From assembly GCA_037893245.1 (NCBI GenBank), contig JBAIAA010000258.1, positions 620,001 through 684,000 on the forward strand: a stretch of 64,000 nucleotides of DNA, given 5' to 3'. The notes below the pieces were generated by a model. That model saw only the letters and a program-made list of their open reading frames with translations. It was not told the origin of the DNA and did not search any database. Every line of letters begins with the position of its first letter. Within the stretch, counting starts at the first letter, position 1. The position numbers and the translations under genes were made by a program. Positions 34,129 to 44,091 of this stretch are shown piece by piece. This stretch comes from Crossaster papposus (Eukaryota; Echinodermata; Asteroidea; Velatida; Solasteridae).

Positions 34129-34598
34129 TTAAATATCAACTATCGTTTGAATCAGTTCAGTAGTATTGTCAAATAATGACGAATAAAAGGAGTCACCTAT
34201 GTCTTCTAGATCACCCCTCCACTCGTTCAAAATATCCGCGACCATAATGTTCATATCGATAATCAAGTCCACTCCGTTGCCGATAAATGACTCGACACCC
34301 AGTAGGCTAGCAACCACTAAAAATAGCGGCCGCACTTGATCCGTGTCCAGCAACTGCAGCGCCTCCTCGAAGTACTCGGGTACAAAGTCATCGATGCGAT
34401 TCTCAGGATTCACTCCGAAGAACAAACAAGCGTGGTCCCACTGACTCGCCCAGTCTTTCTCGCATCCCTCACAGCCAAGTTCCTCTTGTGCCTTGTACGC
34501 GAGCTTAAATATCTCGGTCGTTAGAAGCTTGATCAAGATTCGCTTGACGAGAATTCTTGTCCGAGCCCGTCTTGATATGACTTGCTGATTGGTGGAGT
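34129..34598 (-). CDS. Element 1 Cys/His-motif protein of unknown function
   Basis: On the minus strand an acceptor-like CCACCACAG|ACTCC at 34,598 leads into about 155 residues ending at 34,129. A putative zinc-binding pattern, ELGCEGCEKDWASQWDHAC (about 34,415-34,475), matches a C-x-G-C...SQ..H.C motif I associate with hypothetical proteins encoded in Polinton-type elements. The rest is helical and acidic (ILNEWRGDLEDIG). It lies at the right end of element 1, convergent with the capsid and protease genes. The upstream exon or start is not certain. Confidence 0.55.
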
Positions 34599-34646
34599 CT
34601 GTGGTGGTAGGTATAAAGATGGAGGAAACACAAGGTAAGCGCAAGA

Positions 34647-35236
34647 TTATACGATGTCCATGGCTTCGACAATAGCCTGCCTTTGCCCGATCAAGTTCAT
34701 CCATTCCTCGGCGGTCAAATTCATCCCCTTCTGTCCCGCCAGTAGTTTGGTTTTGTTCTCGTTCATGTAATATTCTCTGATATTAACGTAGACACGGCTC
34801 TTGAAACGTTTGACATATGCATAACGCTCACCTCCAATGTGGAACCTGACGGCGTTCCCCTCGTTCTCCTCCTGTGCGGGGTCAGGGTTGAACTTTCTTT
34901 TCTTGGCGCTTTTTCCCTTGACAAACGGGGGCTGGGAAAATTCCACGGGTGGGTTGCCAGAGATCTCAGCCGCCAGCAGGTCCGCTGCAGGCCCGGGGTC
35001 CGCCTGGCTCTCCTCCTTTTGTTCGTGCGTTGGTTTGATGTTCGGTATGGACCACACGCTCTCTCGGGTGAAGATATTGTAATAATACGGTCTCTTCTCG
35101 GTGGTGCTAAAGCTCTCGCGCCATCCTCTTTTCACTTGCTCGTGGGTCAACTTCTTCACGCAATCAAACGGGCCTGCCTTTTCCAAACCACTAGTTGGGG
35201 AAGAAGGTGGGCGCTCGTTCCTGATGTTGAAGCCAT
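34647..35236 (-). pseudogene. Element 1 WW domain-PC4 domain fusion protein
   Basis: The N-terminal half contains a WW-type domain (GWRESFSTTEKRPYYYN, then FTRESVWSIP; about 35,010-35,130), with two Trp and the YYYN step in place. A Pro/Glu linker follows, then a basic patch (SAKKRKFNPD). The C-terminal half is a PC4/Sub1-like single-strand DNA-binding domain (VRFHIGGERYAYVKRF, VYVNIREYYMNENKTK, KGMNLTAEEWMNLI). PC4 proteins bind melted DNA and assist transcription and replication. The best start codon (ACCATGG at 35,234-35,236) is in another frame from the domains, with an indel likely near 35,200. The minus-strand TATA-like box near 35,357 resembles the promoter at 14,578, supporting membership of element 1. 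Confidence 0.7.
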
Positions 35237-35344
35237 GGTTATCGTACGCGTGATGGTGCTGAACAGTTTGTAATAAAACTGTTTGCTATATGGTGCAGAA
35301 GATCTGATATGTCTAGTCGTTGGCAGAAAAATGTGCCGGACCTC

Positions 35345-35366
35345 AACGCGACTCGGCTTTTATTCA
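35345..35366 (-). promoter_or_regulatory. Core promoter of the minus-strand WW-PC4 gene
   Basis: GTGAATAAAAGCCGAGTCGCG on the minus strand differs at only a few positions from GTGTATAAAAGGCGAGTCGGA at 14,576. Upstream on this strand (35,400-35,710) are CCAATCA boxes, GACGTC and TGACGTCA sites, and a GCGCATGCGC site. Confidence 0.55.
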
Positions 35367-35730
35367 CCCAACTTCTAGTTCTGTATTACGTCAACAACCT
35401 AAAATAACCAACCAATCAGAGCACGCCGCGCGTTGCGAGTCTTAACTTGTCCGGAACTCGCCCCAACTTGTCTGTGACGTCTAATTAATGACGTCACTCC
35501 TAAACATCCTCAATAGTTCCACAATGTTCAAATCTCAATCAACCAATCAAATCATTCAAAAATATTACCAATTTAAATCAACCCATCAAATTATTCAAAT
35601 ATTAATAGCCATTTAAATTAAATCTTGTTGTGCGCATGCGCAGTTGGAATACGAAACTGGCTTATTTGTGGATTATTAGCCATTTAAATTAACCAATCAA
35701 ATTACACGAGAAATACGCTCAGTCATCACT
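35367..35730. other. CCAAT/CRE-rich non-coding region at the right side of element 1
   Basis: Several CCAATCA or CCAATCAA boxes (about 35,410, 35,542, 35,693), GACGTC and TGACGTCA (about 35,475 and 35,489), and repeated ATTTAAATTAA patches. It could be the upstream part of the element 1 right promoter. The right TIR of the element may lie here, but no match to the left side was found. Confidence 0.4.
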
Positions 35731-35736
35731 ATCGGT

Positions 35737-35875
35737 ACCACCACCACTCCCACTCCCACCAGCACTCCCACCACCTACCACTCCCACCACTCCCACCACT
35801 CCCACCACTCCCACCTCTCCCACCACTCCCACCACTCCCACCACCACCACCACCACCACCACTCCCTCCACCAAG
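35737..35875. repeat. (CTCCCACCA)n-type simple repeat
   Basis: Degenerate 3- and 9-base CTCCCACCA / CCACCA repeats. Long open frames here are Gly/Ser low-complexity by-products. Confidence 0.85.
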
Positions 35876-36197
35876 CCGGGTGCCATATATGCCTCTCATA
35901 CTACTAACGTGTGACCCTCTTTTTGCGAGTACTGCTTTGTGGGGTCGTTGTTTCAGTGTGTCGTGCAATCCATTCTCTTTGAGCCTGTAAGTTATTGATA
36001 GCAAAATATGCACCCCTAATGGAGAGTCGCTCTTCTTCAGAAAACTGATCACACTCACGTTTTCTTACGCTGCAGAACAATGAATCACACCTCGGCCCAT
36101 TTTTTGTTTTTCTTGCTTCCTTGAATCTATGTGTCTTCTCTGTGAAGTAACCATCTCAGTTTTATTTTTGGCTTGACTAGTTAGCTTTTCAGTCTTT

Positions 36198-36637
36198 TCA
36201 GCTTTTTAGCATTTCTGTTGGCTCATTGACTTCCATTTTTGGTCCCCTTTCGACTTCAAAACTTTCAGGGTCTTGAAAAGCAAATCCTGTTACTGAATCA
36301 TTTGTTTCAACGCCTGAACAACCTACATCTGTGTTCAACTCATCACCATGCATGTCGTCAGAGGACATGTTTACTTCATGTAGGGCTTGTTCTTTGGTGC
36401 AATTTATGTTCGTCCCCTTGCTAGCATTAGAAAGTAGGGCACCATATGCATTGTGTGTTTCACAGGAGGATGAATCTACTACATGTTCAAAACATAAGAG
36501 ACATGAACAAGTACTACATGCAGCAAATATATCTTCGTGGCAGCTAAAATCTGAGCAGATTTCACCTCTCTCATGCTGCAGAGTTGTCCCATTTGACAGG
36601 GCTTTCGATCTTGAGATGTCTGATCTGGAGGCTGCAG
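36198..36637 (-). CDS. Terminal exon of an uncharacterised repeat-protein gene
   Basis: After a minus-strand CTCCTGCAG acceptor at about 36,637 the exon encodes a Ser-rich start (RSDISRSKALSNGTT), then a Cys-rich patch (CSDFSCHEDIFAACSTC, then CLLCFEHV and SSCETH), an acidic stretch and a stop at 36,198. The C/H spacing suggests zinc binding. The same exon, up to the SSDD step, is repeated at about 37,621-37,905 by a tandem duplication. The gene runs on the minus strand from about 39.8 kb. Family and function not recognised. Confidence 0.55.
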
Positions 36638-36756
36638 GAGTATAAATAAAAGAGTATAAATCAACATTATTTTCCAAAATATGTAGCAGTGGCAACAAAG
36701 TCTAATATTGTAATCTCAAATAAGAATTCTGAAAATGACAGGCTATAAACCTTACC

Positions 36757-37612
36757 GGTGAATGGGGTAGCCACTGGACTACTGGTACTGGTGAATGGGG
36801 TAGCCACTGGACTACTGGCACTGGTGAATGGGTTAGGCACTGGACTACTGACACAAGTGAATGGGTTAGCCACTGGACTACTGGTACTTGTGAATGGGTT
36901 AGGCACGGGACTACTAGCACCGGTGAATGGGGCAGCCACTGGACTACTGGCACCGGTGAATGGGTTAGGCACGGGACTACTGGCACCGGTGAATGGGTTA
37001 GCCACTGGACTACTGGTACTTGTGAATGGGTTAGCCACTGGACTACTGGCACCGGTGAATGGGTTAGGCACGGGTCTACTGGCACCGGTGAATGGGGTAG
37101 CCACTGAACTACGGGTACTTGTGAATGGGTTAGCCACTGGACTACAGACACCAGTGAATGGGTTAGGCACTGGCCTACTGGTACTTGTAAATGGGTTAGC
37201 CACTGGACTACAGACACCGGTGAATGGGGTAGCCACTGGACTACTGGCACTTGTGAATGGGGTAGCCACCGGACTACTTACACTTGTGAATGGGTTAGCC
37301 ACTGGACTACTGGCCCCGGTGAATGGGTTAGGCACGGGACTACTGGTACTTGTGAATGGGGTAGCCAATGGACTACTGACACCGGTGAATGGGGTAGGCA
37401 CTGGTCTACTGGTAGTACTGGTGAATGGGGTAGCCACTGGACTACATACACCGGTGAATGGGTTAGGCACGGGACTACTGGTACTTGTGAATGGGGTAGC
37501 CACCGGACTACTGACACTTGTGAATGGGGTAGCCACTGGACTACTGACACCGGTAGATGGGGTAGGCACTGGCCTACTGGTAGTACTGGTGAATGGGGTA
37601 ACCACAGAAGTA
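36757..37612 (-). repeat. VNTR exon copy A (33-bp units)
   Basis: About 26 units of 33 bases encode, on the minus strand, the 11-residue repeat (V/L)(A/P)(T/N)PFT(G/S)(A/T/V)SSP. A CCG|GTAAGG donor ends it at about 36,756. The plus-strand and other frames are also open because 33 is a multiple of three. Confidence 0.85.
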
Positions 37613-38024
37613 CGTGCACCTGTCGTCAGAGGACATGTTTACTTCATGTAGGGCTTGTTCTTTAGTGCAATTTATGTTCGTCCCCTTGCTAGCATTAGAA
37701 AGTAGGGCACCATATGCATTGTGTGTTTCACAGGAGGATGAATCTACTACATGTTCAAAACATAAGAGACATGAACAAGTACTACATGCAGCAAATATAT
37801 CTTCGTGGCAGCTAAAATCTGAGCAGATTTCACCTCTCTCATGCTGCAGAGTTGTCCCATTTGACAGGGCTTTCGATCTTGAGATGTCTGATCTGGAGGC
37901 TGCAGGAGTATAAATAAAAGAGTATAAATCAACATTATTTTCCAAAATATGCAGCAGTGGCAACAAAGTCTAATATTGTAATCTCAAATAAGAATTCTGA
38001 AAATGACAGGCTATAAACCTTACC

Positions 38025-38888
38025 GGTGAATGGGGTAGCCACTGGACTACTGGCACTGGTGAATGGGGTAGCCACTGGACTACTGGCACTGGTGAATGGG
38101 TTAGGCACTGGACTACTGACACAAGTGAATGGGTTAGCCACTGGACTACTGGTACTTGTGAATGGGTTAGGCACGGGACTACTAGCACCGGTGAATGGGG
38201 CAGCCACTGGACTACTGGCACCGGTGAATGGGTTAGGCACGGGACTACTGGCACCGGTGAATGGGTTAGCCACTGGACTACTGGTACTTGTGAATGGGTT
38301 AGCCACTGGACTACTGGCACCGGTGAATGGGTTAGGCACGGGTCTACTGGCACCGGTGAATGGGGTAGCCACTGGACTACGGGTACTTGTGAATGGGTTA
38401 GCCACTGGACTACAGACACCAGTGAATGGGTTAGGCACTGGCCTACTGGTACTTGTAAATGGGTTAGCCACTGGACTACAGACACCGGTGAATGGGGTAG
38501 CCACTGGACTACTGGCACTTGTGAATGGGGTAGCCACTGGACTACTTACACTTGTGAATGGGTTAGCCACTGGACTACTGGCACCGGTGAATGGGTTAGG
38601 CACGGGACTACTGGTACTTGTGAATGGGGTAGCCAATGGACTGCTGACACCGGTGAATGGGGTAGGCACTGGCCTACTGGTAGTACTGGTGAATGGGGTA
38701 GCCACTGGACTACATACACCGGTGAATGGGTTAGGCACGGGACTACTGGTACTTGTGAATGGGGTAGCCACCGGACTACTGACACTTGTGAATGGGGTAG
38801 CCACTGGACTACTGACACCGGTAGATGGGGTAGGCACTGGCCTACTGGTAGTACTGGTGAATGGAGTAACCACAGAAGTACGTGCACC
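38025..38888 (-). CDS. VNTR exon copy B of the uncharacterised Thr/Pro-rich repeat protein
   Basis: The exon begins after TTATTTACAG at 38,889 and encodes ARTSVVTPFTSTTSRPVP followed by about 26 repeats of an 11-residue Pro/Thr/Ser unit (VATPFTSVSSP type). It ends at a CCG|GTAAGG donor at about 38,025. The low-complexity, Thr/Ser-rich repeat could be a mucin-like or disordered spacer. Within the repeat, units alternate between VATP, VANP and VPNP versions in runs, the mark of array expansion by unequal exchange. Confidence 0.6.
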
Positions 38889-38943
38889 TGTAAATAATTT
38901 AGACAAAATAAATGAATAGCAAAATGGTAGGCCTGACTTAACT

Positions 38944-39072
38944 GTTGAAATATGTGCATGCAGATTGATCTTTCGTATCAAAATTCTTGCATACTTTTCT
39001 GTCCCTCGTAGAGTAGCATTGGTGATATTATTTTCTTTGAAATAAAACTCAGCAAAAGACTTTGCCTGCACA
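38944..39072 (-). CDS. Upstream exon of the same gene
   Basis: After a minus-strand TGCATGTGCAG acceptor at about 39,073 the reading is AKSFAEFYFKENNITNATLR, then a basic stretch (GTEKYARILIRKINLHAH). The 3' splice site of the exon is not certain (candidates near 38,938). No family recognised. Confidence 0.4.
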
Positions 39073-39250
39073 TGCAAAAAAAACTACAACAAAAAAACAA
39101 AAAACATGTTTCTGTTAAACATGTTTGAAGGCGAAAAATTTGGTTTTATAGGCCAAGCTACTTCTGTGAGTTATGGCATTCTTTAAAAGATTCCTGAAGA
39201 TTAAAACATTTACTGTTTTGTAGCCTAATGTTTATGAATGAAGACACTTA

Positions 39251-39356
39251 CATTTTGTTACTGTGACCAGCCTACTAAGTGGCAGTTCATCTGTGCTGTC
39301 GCTGTCTTCATCGTATTCATCTGTGCTGTCGCTGTCTTCATCTACACTGCTCTCTT
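39251..39356 (-). CDS. Acidic exon of the same gene
   Basis: The exon encodes SSVDEDSDSTDEYDEDSDSTDE.., a direct duplication of a DEDSDSTDE unit, followed by LPLSRLVTVTK and an AAAAT|GTAAGT donor. It resembles the acidic low-complexity regions of chromatin proteins. Confidence 0.5.
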
Positions 39357-39615
39357 GAGGAAAAAAGAAAAACAAAACAAGGGGCGTGAACAAATAATTA
39401 TAAACAAAACATTAAATACACAGGAAATAAAAGACCACATTTAGTATGCAAAACAATGCAATTTTCATACATCAAGAACTATTACTTTCCAATGCACCTT
39501 CCTCCCAAGGATGAGAAATTTGCTTTCTTGGTCTATTGCATGAAAATGTTTTTAAAATGCACCCAGCAATATATGTTCAACAACGTTGTCTGTCTGTTAT
39601 CAAGGTTGTACTTAC

Positions 39616-39777
39616 TTGCTCTTTCCTCGAAGTCAACAACATTCCCTCTCCACAACACCTTCCCCCACTTCATCTTCACATTCAGGTTTACCTGAAGTGG
39701 TGGTTTGTATTTGAGATGAGCTGAATTGACAACATTCCTGCTACCATCAGACCACAGGACAAGAACATCCATACTCT
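39616..39777 (-). CDS. 5' exon of the same gene, Tudor-like segment
   Basis: The minus-strand reading is SMDVLVLWSDGSRNVVNSAHL, then LNVKMKWGKVLWRGNVVDFEE, ending at a GCAA|GTAAGT donor. The VLWSDGS...VKMKW...WRGxVVxF pattern resembles Tudor/SGF29-like small barrels that often precede BEN or other DNA-binding domains. The assignment is tentative. Confidence 0.45.
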
Positions 39778-39799
39778 GTAATATTAAATAATACAAAAA

Positions 39800-41065
39800 A
39801 AACCATCAACTGATGTTTGATCGGTGGGTTACAGATGGGTCAGCAAATTGAACAATTAACTTTACTGATGTCAAAATGATTTATAAGCATATTTTGTGTG
39901 CAAAAGCCTACATTGTGTTGTTTATAATAGAAAGACATTCAGACTGGGCCCTGTTGGTAAAATATTTACATTTTCTTCCTAAATCTTTTACAAGAAAAAA
40001 AGGCTAGACTCTCAACAACATTAGTGACTGTAGCCATAGCTAAAAAAAGTAAGTAAAGTAAAGTAAAGTAAAAAAACAAAAAAACACTTAGTTTTGAGGC
40101 TTAACACCTAATATTTTTAAGAACATACCGGTAGGCCTAGTGTGATCGTTACAACAGCCATAATGAGATGTTCAGTATCCTTACGGTACTGTAAAATGCA
40201 TTACTAATCTATATGACATATGCCTGACTAAGCAGAACGCTTCAGTAGCTTATTTACTAGTTAAACGTTCAATTAGTGTGCCAGATCCGGGTTAAATTGT
40301 TGGTCCCTTTTTTGTCTATAGTTTCATGTTTTTAATCAAACCATTCTTTTTATTTAGGCCCGAGTAGATTTCATTTTGTTCTACTTAATCCATGGCTTTA
40401 GAGGGTTTGTGGAAAGGAAATATGTCAGAGAACCATCCAGTTGAATACAAGTTTAGTTCCAAAAGCTCTTGATGTTGAATGCATTACGGCTGCCGTAACA
40501 ATAGCCACTGCATTTTAGACATTTGGCGATGAAACTGAGTGATAGGCCTAAATGTACAACTTCATTCTTCAAGCAGGAAAGTCACCTTGTGTGCGTGGAA
40601 TGATCTAAATAGTTCAATAAAGATACAAAGTTGAATAAATTATCAGCTAGCTTTAACGTTTATGGAAATATGGCAGGGTTTTGAACGGGGCTTGTAAAAT
40701 ATTGACTCTATTTTTAATAACGTTATGCTAGACCGAGGCCTAGTGTACTGCGTATTGGCCTAGGCCTTACCATGCTTACGCAATCATGGCAGTGTTGGCA
40801 GAAATAGGCCTAGGTCAAGCGTGACTTATGTGTTCCGAGCTCAATTATTTACTTGTGTCCATATCTACTGTTCACGAATATCAAAATAAAGAGTTTAACC
40901 AAACTATGGAGTAATTACTGTCCTTATATTAGTTAAAATACTTACAGAATGATGCGGTCTATGTTGCTGCGTTCTCTGCCTAGCTAGCGCCCTGTACCTG
41001 CCTACTACATGACATGACATACTGACACTGTACACGTACATGTAATGTACAGTATGTATACATTA
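39800..41065. other. No gene seen
   Basis: AT-rich DNA with a short (AAAGT)n tract near 40,047-40,070. It may hold the promoter of the minus-strand gene. Confidence 0.4.
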
Positions 41066-41150
41066 GACTAGGCGAGATTTTTTAAAAGGGCTTGTTTTAA
41101 GGCAAGAAGAGGCATTTTTGAGTAGAAGTTGGTAACATATCCATCTTACC
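41066..41150. repeat. Left outer inverted repeat
   Basis: TAGACTAGGCGAGATTT and, further in, GAAGAGGCATTTTTGAGTAGAA recur inverted at 60,985-61,045. The pair encloses element 2 and its 4-kb left flank, so element 2 probably sits inside an older TIR element. The arms have diverged and no target duplication is clear. Confidence 0.6.
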
Positions 41151-41935
41151 TAATTTGGGGGCGCTGAATCCAAAAATCATTGTTACCAAGCTGTATTTTG
41201 AGATTAAAGGGGTCTTATAGGCAAAAAATACAGAAAAATGTTTAAAAATGCTTGTTTTGGTGCAAAAGTGAATTTTATTAAAATAGAAATGAGAACCATA
41301 TTGACCTTACCTAATTTGGGGGCGCTGAATCCAAAAATCATTGTTACCAAACTGTATTTTGAGATTAAAGGGGTCTTATAGGCAAAAATACAGAAAAATG
41401 TTTAAAAATGCTTGTTTTGGTGCAAAAGTGAATTTTATTAAAATAGAAATGAGGACCATATTGACCTTACCTAATTTGGGGGCGCTGAATCCAAAAATCA
41501 TTGTTACCAAGCTGTATTTTGAGATTAAAAGGGTCTTTCAGACAAAATAAATCACAAAATTGTTTTAAAATGCGTAATTTAGTGAAAAATTGTATCTTTT
41601 TAATTGAACTAGTAACATGTCCATCTTACCTAATTCCAGGGTGCTGAATCTAACAATTATTGTAATCAAACTGTATTTTTCGATTAAACTTGTATTACTG
41701 GGCCCAAATCCCCAAAATAGTCTTTGAAATAACAATATTAGCTAAAACAATGTGTTTTGAAATAAAAGTTGGTAGCAGGGCAATCTTAAGAAATAGTGGT
41801 GGGTTTAATCCAAAAGCTGTATTTTGACGTTAAACTTGTCTTATTTGCCAGAATTCCCCAAAGTGTTAAAATGGTTCATTCCAATAAAAGTTGGTTAACA
41901 TATCAATGTATCCTGACTTGGGGGTGCTTGTTCAT
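41100..41935 (+). repeat. ~160-bp tandem repeat, five to six diverging copies
   Basis: CTTACCTAATTTGGGGGCGCTGAATCC-type starts recur at about 41,152, 41,313 and 41,473 (periods 161 and 160), and degraded copies continue to about 41,930. The first three copies are almost identical, later ones increasingly mutated. No coding signal. Confidence 0.85.
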
Positions 41936-42166
41936 AACCTATATAGTTCCATTTCACCACGATCTGTAATAACATGTTACATGTAACCAAATGCACAAGT
42001 GGCTCCCCGGGAGTGTTGTCATTTTGTTTTCCAATATTTTCGAGAAATCACCACTTAACAGTTCAGGTTTATTGGAGCAATGTCCCATTCACATTAGGTT
42101 ATGTCCGTATTACCTGTCAGTTTAAGTTAAAGTTCTCTTTCTTATCTCAAACATATGTATTTACAA

Positions 42167-42191
42167 CCCCCCCCCCCCCCCCCCCCCCCCC
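42167..42191. repeat. Poly-C tract (25 C)
   Basis: Uninterrupted C run, preceded by ATTTACAA. Its length may be inaccurate in the assembly. Confidence 0.8.
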
Positions 42192-42464
42192 TTCCGTGAA
42201 AGCCAAACTGACATTCAAAGAGTCAACACTAGATTAGGTCTATCCTATTAAATCATAACATAAATGCAAAGTTGCAGTTTTTGAATTATCAAGCTATGGA
42301 ATAATGTGCTTATTATTGTATGAACAATTGTCATCATCAGTTAATAATCTCTATGCACTGGATGGATGAATAGCACTATTGTTACTTTAAATATTTTTGT
42401 TCTGTATTTAGCTGAATGTCACTGTGTAGCGGACGGAATGCTACAGTGCTTGGTCAGATAAGAA

Positions 42465-43290
42465 TTAGATATTAGAGTTCATACAGGCATCCAGATCAGT
42501 CTGTTGTCGGCATCCACACACAGTAGTACAAGGTAGCTTTGCTTTCCGACATCTGCATCGTAGGGTCTGGCATCCTTTACGACAGCTGCACGATATCAGC
42601 TCAAGACAGGCATCTGTGATTGGATCAAGGGCCATCAGAATAGGGTGAAGGCCTGTCTCATCAAGTTTCCATCCCATCTCACTTGCATCTGGTAGTGCCG
42701 GTACAGGACAATGACTGGTAATGGGCACGCTTTATGTGCAACTCAAGGGATTCACTGGTCCGGGGGGGGGGGGGAGCAATTCCTGTTTGCAGGCCTTACA
42801 AAATTTGTTGACGCGCACGTCATTTATGAAGTCAACATTGTCGACTCCATACATCTTGCATACGAAGGATTCAGCATGCTTCAGATGGGAGTCGTTCAAA
42901 GTTCCTACCCCAGGCTCCGTTAGAAGCCTCCAGGATATCCTGACTAGTGCGGAGTGTCATTACCGAGGATACTTGCACCTTAGGTTTGACAGCTTGACAG
43001 AACATGCACAGATTAAAGTCCATTGGTTGGAAACTACTTCTGCATGTTCGCGTTGTACGCTGTGGTTGGCATGATTTTGTTTGACGTCCTACGTCTGCAG
43101 CGCTACTACTACTTACAATGGCTTGATTCAGCAGCATCTTGTAATCGCTGGATTTTGTTTTTGTCAGTGAAGAGGGCATAGCAGTTTCCATGCCAGACGA
43201 GACCGGACACAGGACAACTGTCAGTGCCAAAAACATCACCCAATCGATCAATGACATCTCTGTTTTTTACATATTTTACTTTTTTTCTGA
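42465..43290 (-). pseudogene. Decayed zinc-finger-rich gene of the KYHxxCY/CXC family
   Basis: On the minus strand, 5' to 3': WHGNCYALFTDKNKIQRL (about 43,190), corresponding to the KYHxxCYxxFT step; then NLCMFCQAVKPKVQ (about 43,010); then an open frame ending in a CXC-type Cys array (ISCSCRKGCQTLRCRCRKAK, then CTTVCGC; 42,470-42,600). The order is that of a multicopy family in aquatic animals. The parts lie in different frames with stops between, so this copy is dead. A related gene is in the element at 9457-12,319. A poly-G tract occurs at 42,759-42,772. Confidence 0.55.
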
Positions 43291-43388
43291 CCTCTAGTAC
43301 TTTGGATACATTTTGTACCCCTTGACTTGTTGCTTTGTGAAGTTGGCCTCCTTTTGTTTGACAAAATAAACAGGCAGAAAGGTCAGTA

Positions 43389-44086
43389 CAGGCCTCGAAT
43401 TACACGGCGGCCACGACGGCCAGTGCCGTCGATGCCCTTGCAACTGGCCGTGGTGCCCCTCGAAAAAATACCCTTTTCACGGCCATAATGTCGTGCCCTT
43501 TTCCCCTGTTGGCCGTCGTGCTCTTTTTATGAAAGTTAAATATTTACTTGTGTTAGTTTGCAGCCTACGATGCATCTTGTGCTTGTGACGTGTTTTAATG
43601 TATATCCAGCGCAATCCGCTCGAACGAGTCAAAGGAAGTTGCACTAGCGTAAATTGTTTACGTTCAACGCATTCGCGACTCTCTCGGCACCCGTTGTACA
43701 CGAACACCCGACGTCTTTAAACAAGGGACCAGTCTAAAATAAAAAACATTGACCAACAGAGGGCGCTCTCTGTTGTTTGAACGCCCTCTTCTGGTGGAAT
43801 TGTTGCACCGCATGACTAGAAAAACGTTTTTAGTGAATGAATCCCGTCACCGTCCAAAACCTTTCGGATTAAACTACAAGAATTTAATAGAGTAACAATG
43901 CCGCGAAAAGAGAGTTTGAAGCGGACTGTTAAAGGTGAACTAGAACACTCTGCTGCCAAATGCAAGAAATTGGACTTTCAAATTTTGGCCTTGGTGCCCT
44001 TTCTACTGGCCTTGGTGCCCTCCCAAATTTTGAATACTCCAAGGCCAAAGTGGCCTTGCCCTAAACAAATTGTAATTCCAGGCCTG
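43389..44086. mobile_element. 698-bp TIR element with CAGGCCT ends
   Basis: Inverted ends CAGGCCTCGAATTACA / TGTAATTCCAGGCCTG (one mismatch), with CAGTA on both sides (43,384-43,388 and 44,087-44,091) as a possible target duplication. Inside, GGCC(G/T)TGGTGCCCT repeats occur near both ends, and a short reading from 43,898 (MPRKESLKRTVKGELE) may be the start of a lost transposase. The CAGG ends are hAT-like, but hAT duplications are 8 bases, so the superfamily is uncertain. Confidence 0.7.
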
Positions 44087-44091
44087 CAGTA

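Larger units (their letters stand above)
36353..38888 (-). repeat. Tandem segmental duplication, two 1268-bp units
   Basis: Units 36,353-37,620 and 37,621-38,888 are nearly identical base for base (few substitutions, for example near 36,780, 37,106 and 38,090). Each contains a 33-base VNTR exon and most of the Cys-rich terminal exon. The junction joins the coding end of one exon to the first bases of the VNTR exon with a TGT microhomology. In the right-hand unit boundary the VNTR exon has a proper ATTTACAG acceptor; in the left-hand unit that acceptor is replaced by exon sequence. Confidence 0.95.

Noticed and set aside
34600..34640. Plus-strand mini exon with TATAAAG, ATGGAGGAAACACAAG and GTAAGC
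   Set aside because: Looks like promoter, start and donor in miniature, but there is no downstream plus-strand coding partner, and it overlaps the acceptor of a minus-strand gene.
35729..36058. Gly/Ser-rich protein on the minus strand
   Set aside because: Produced by a CTCCCACCA simple repeat.
36758..38919. Plus-strand repeat proteins (NGLGTGLL-type) over the VNTR
   Set aside because: Shadow frames of a 33-base repeat; splice sites and the conserved exon are on the minus strand.
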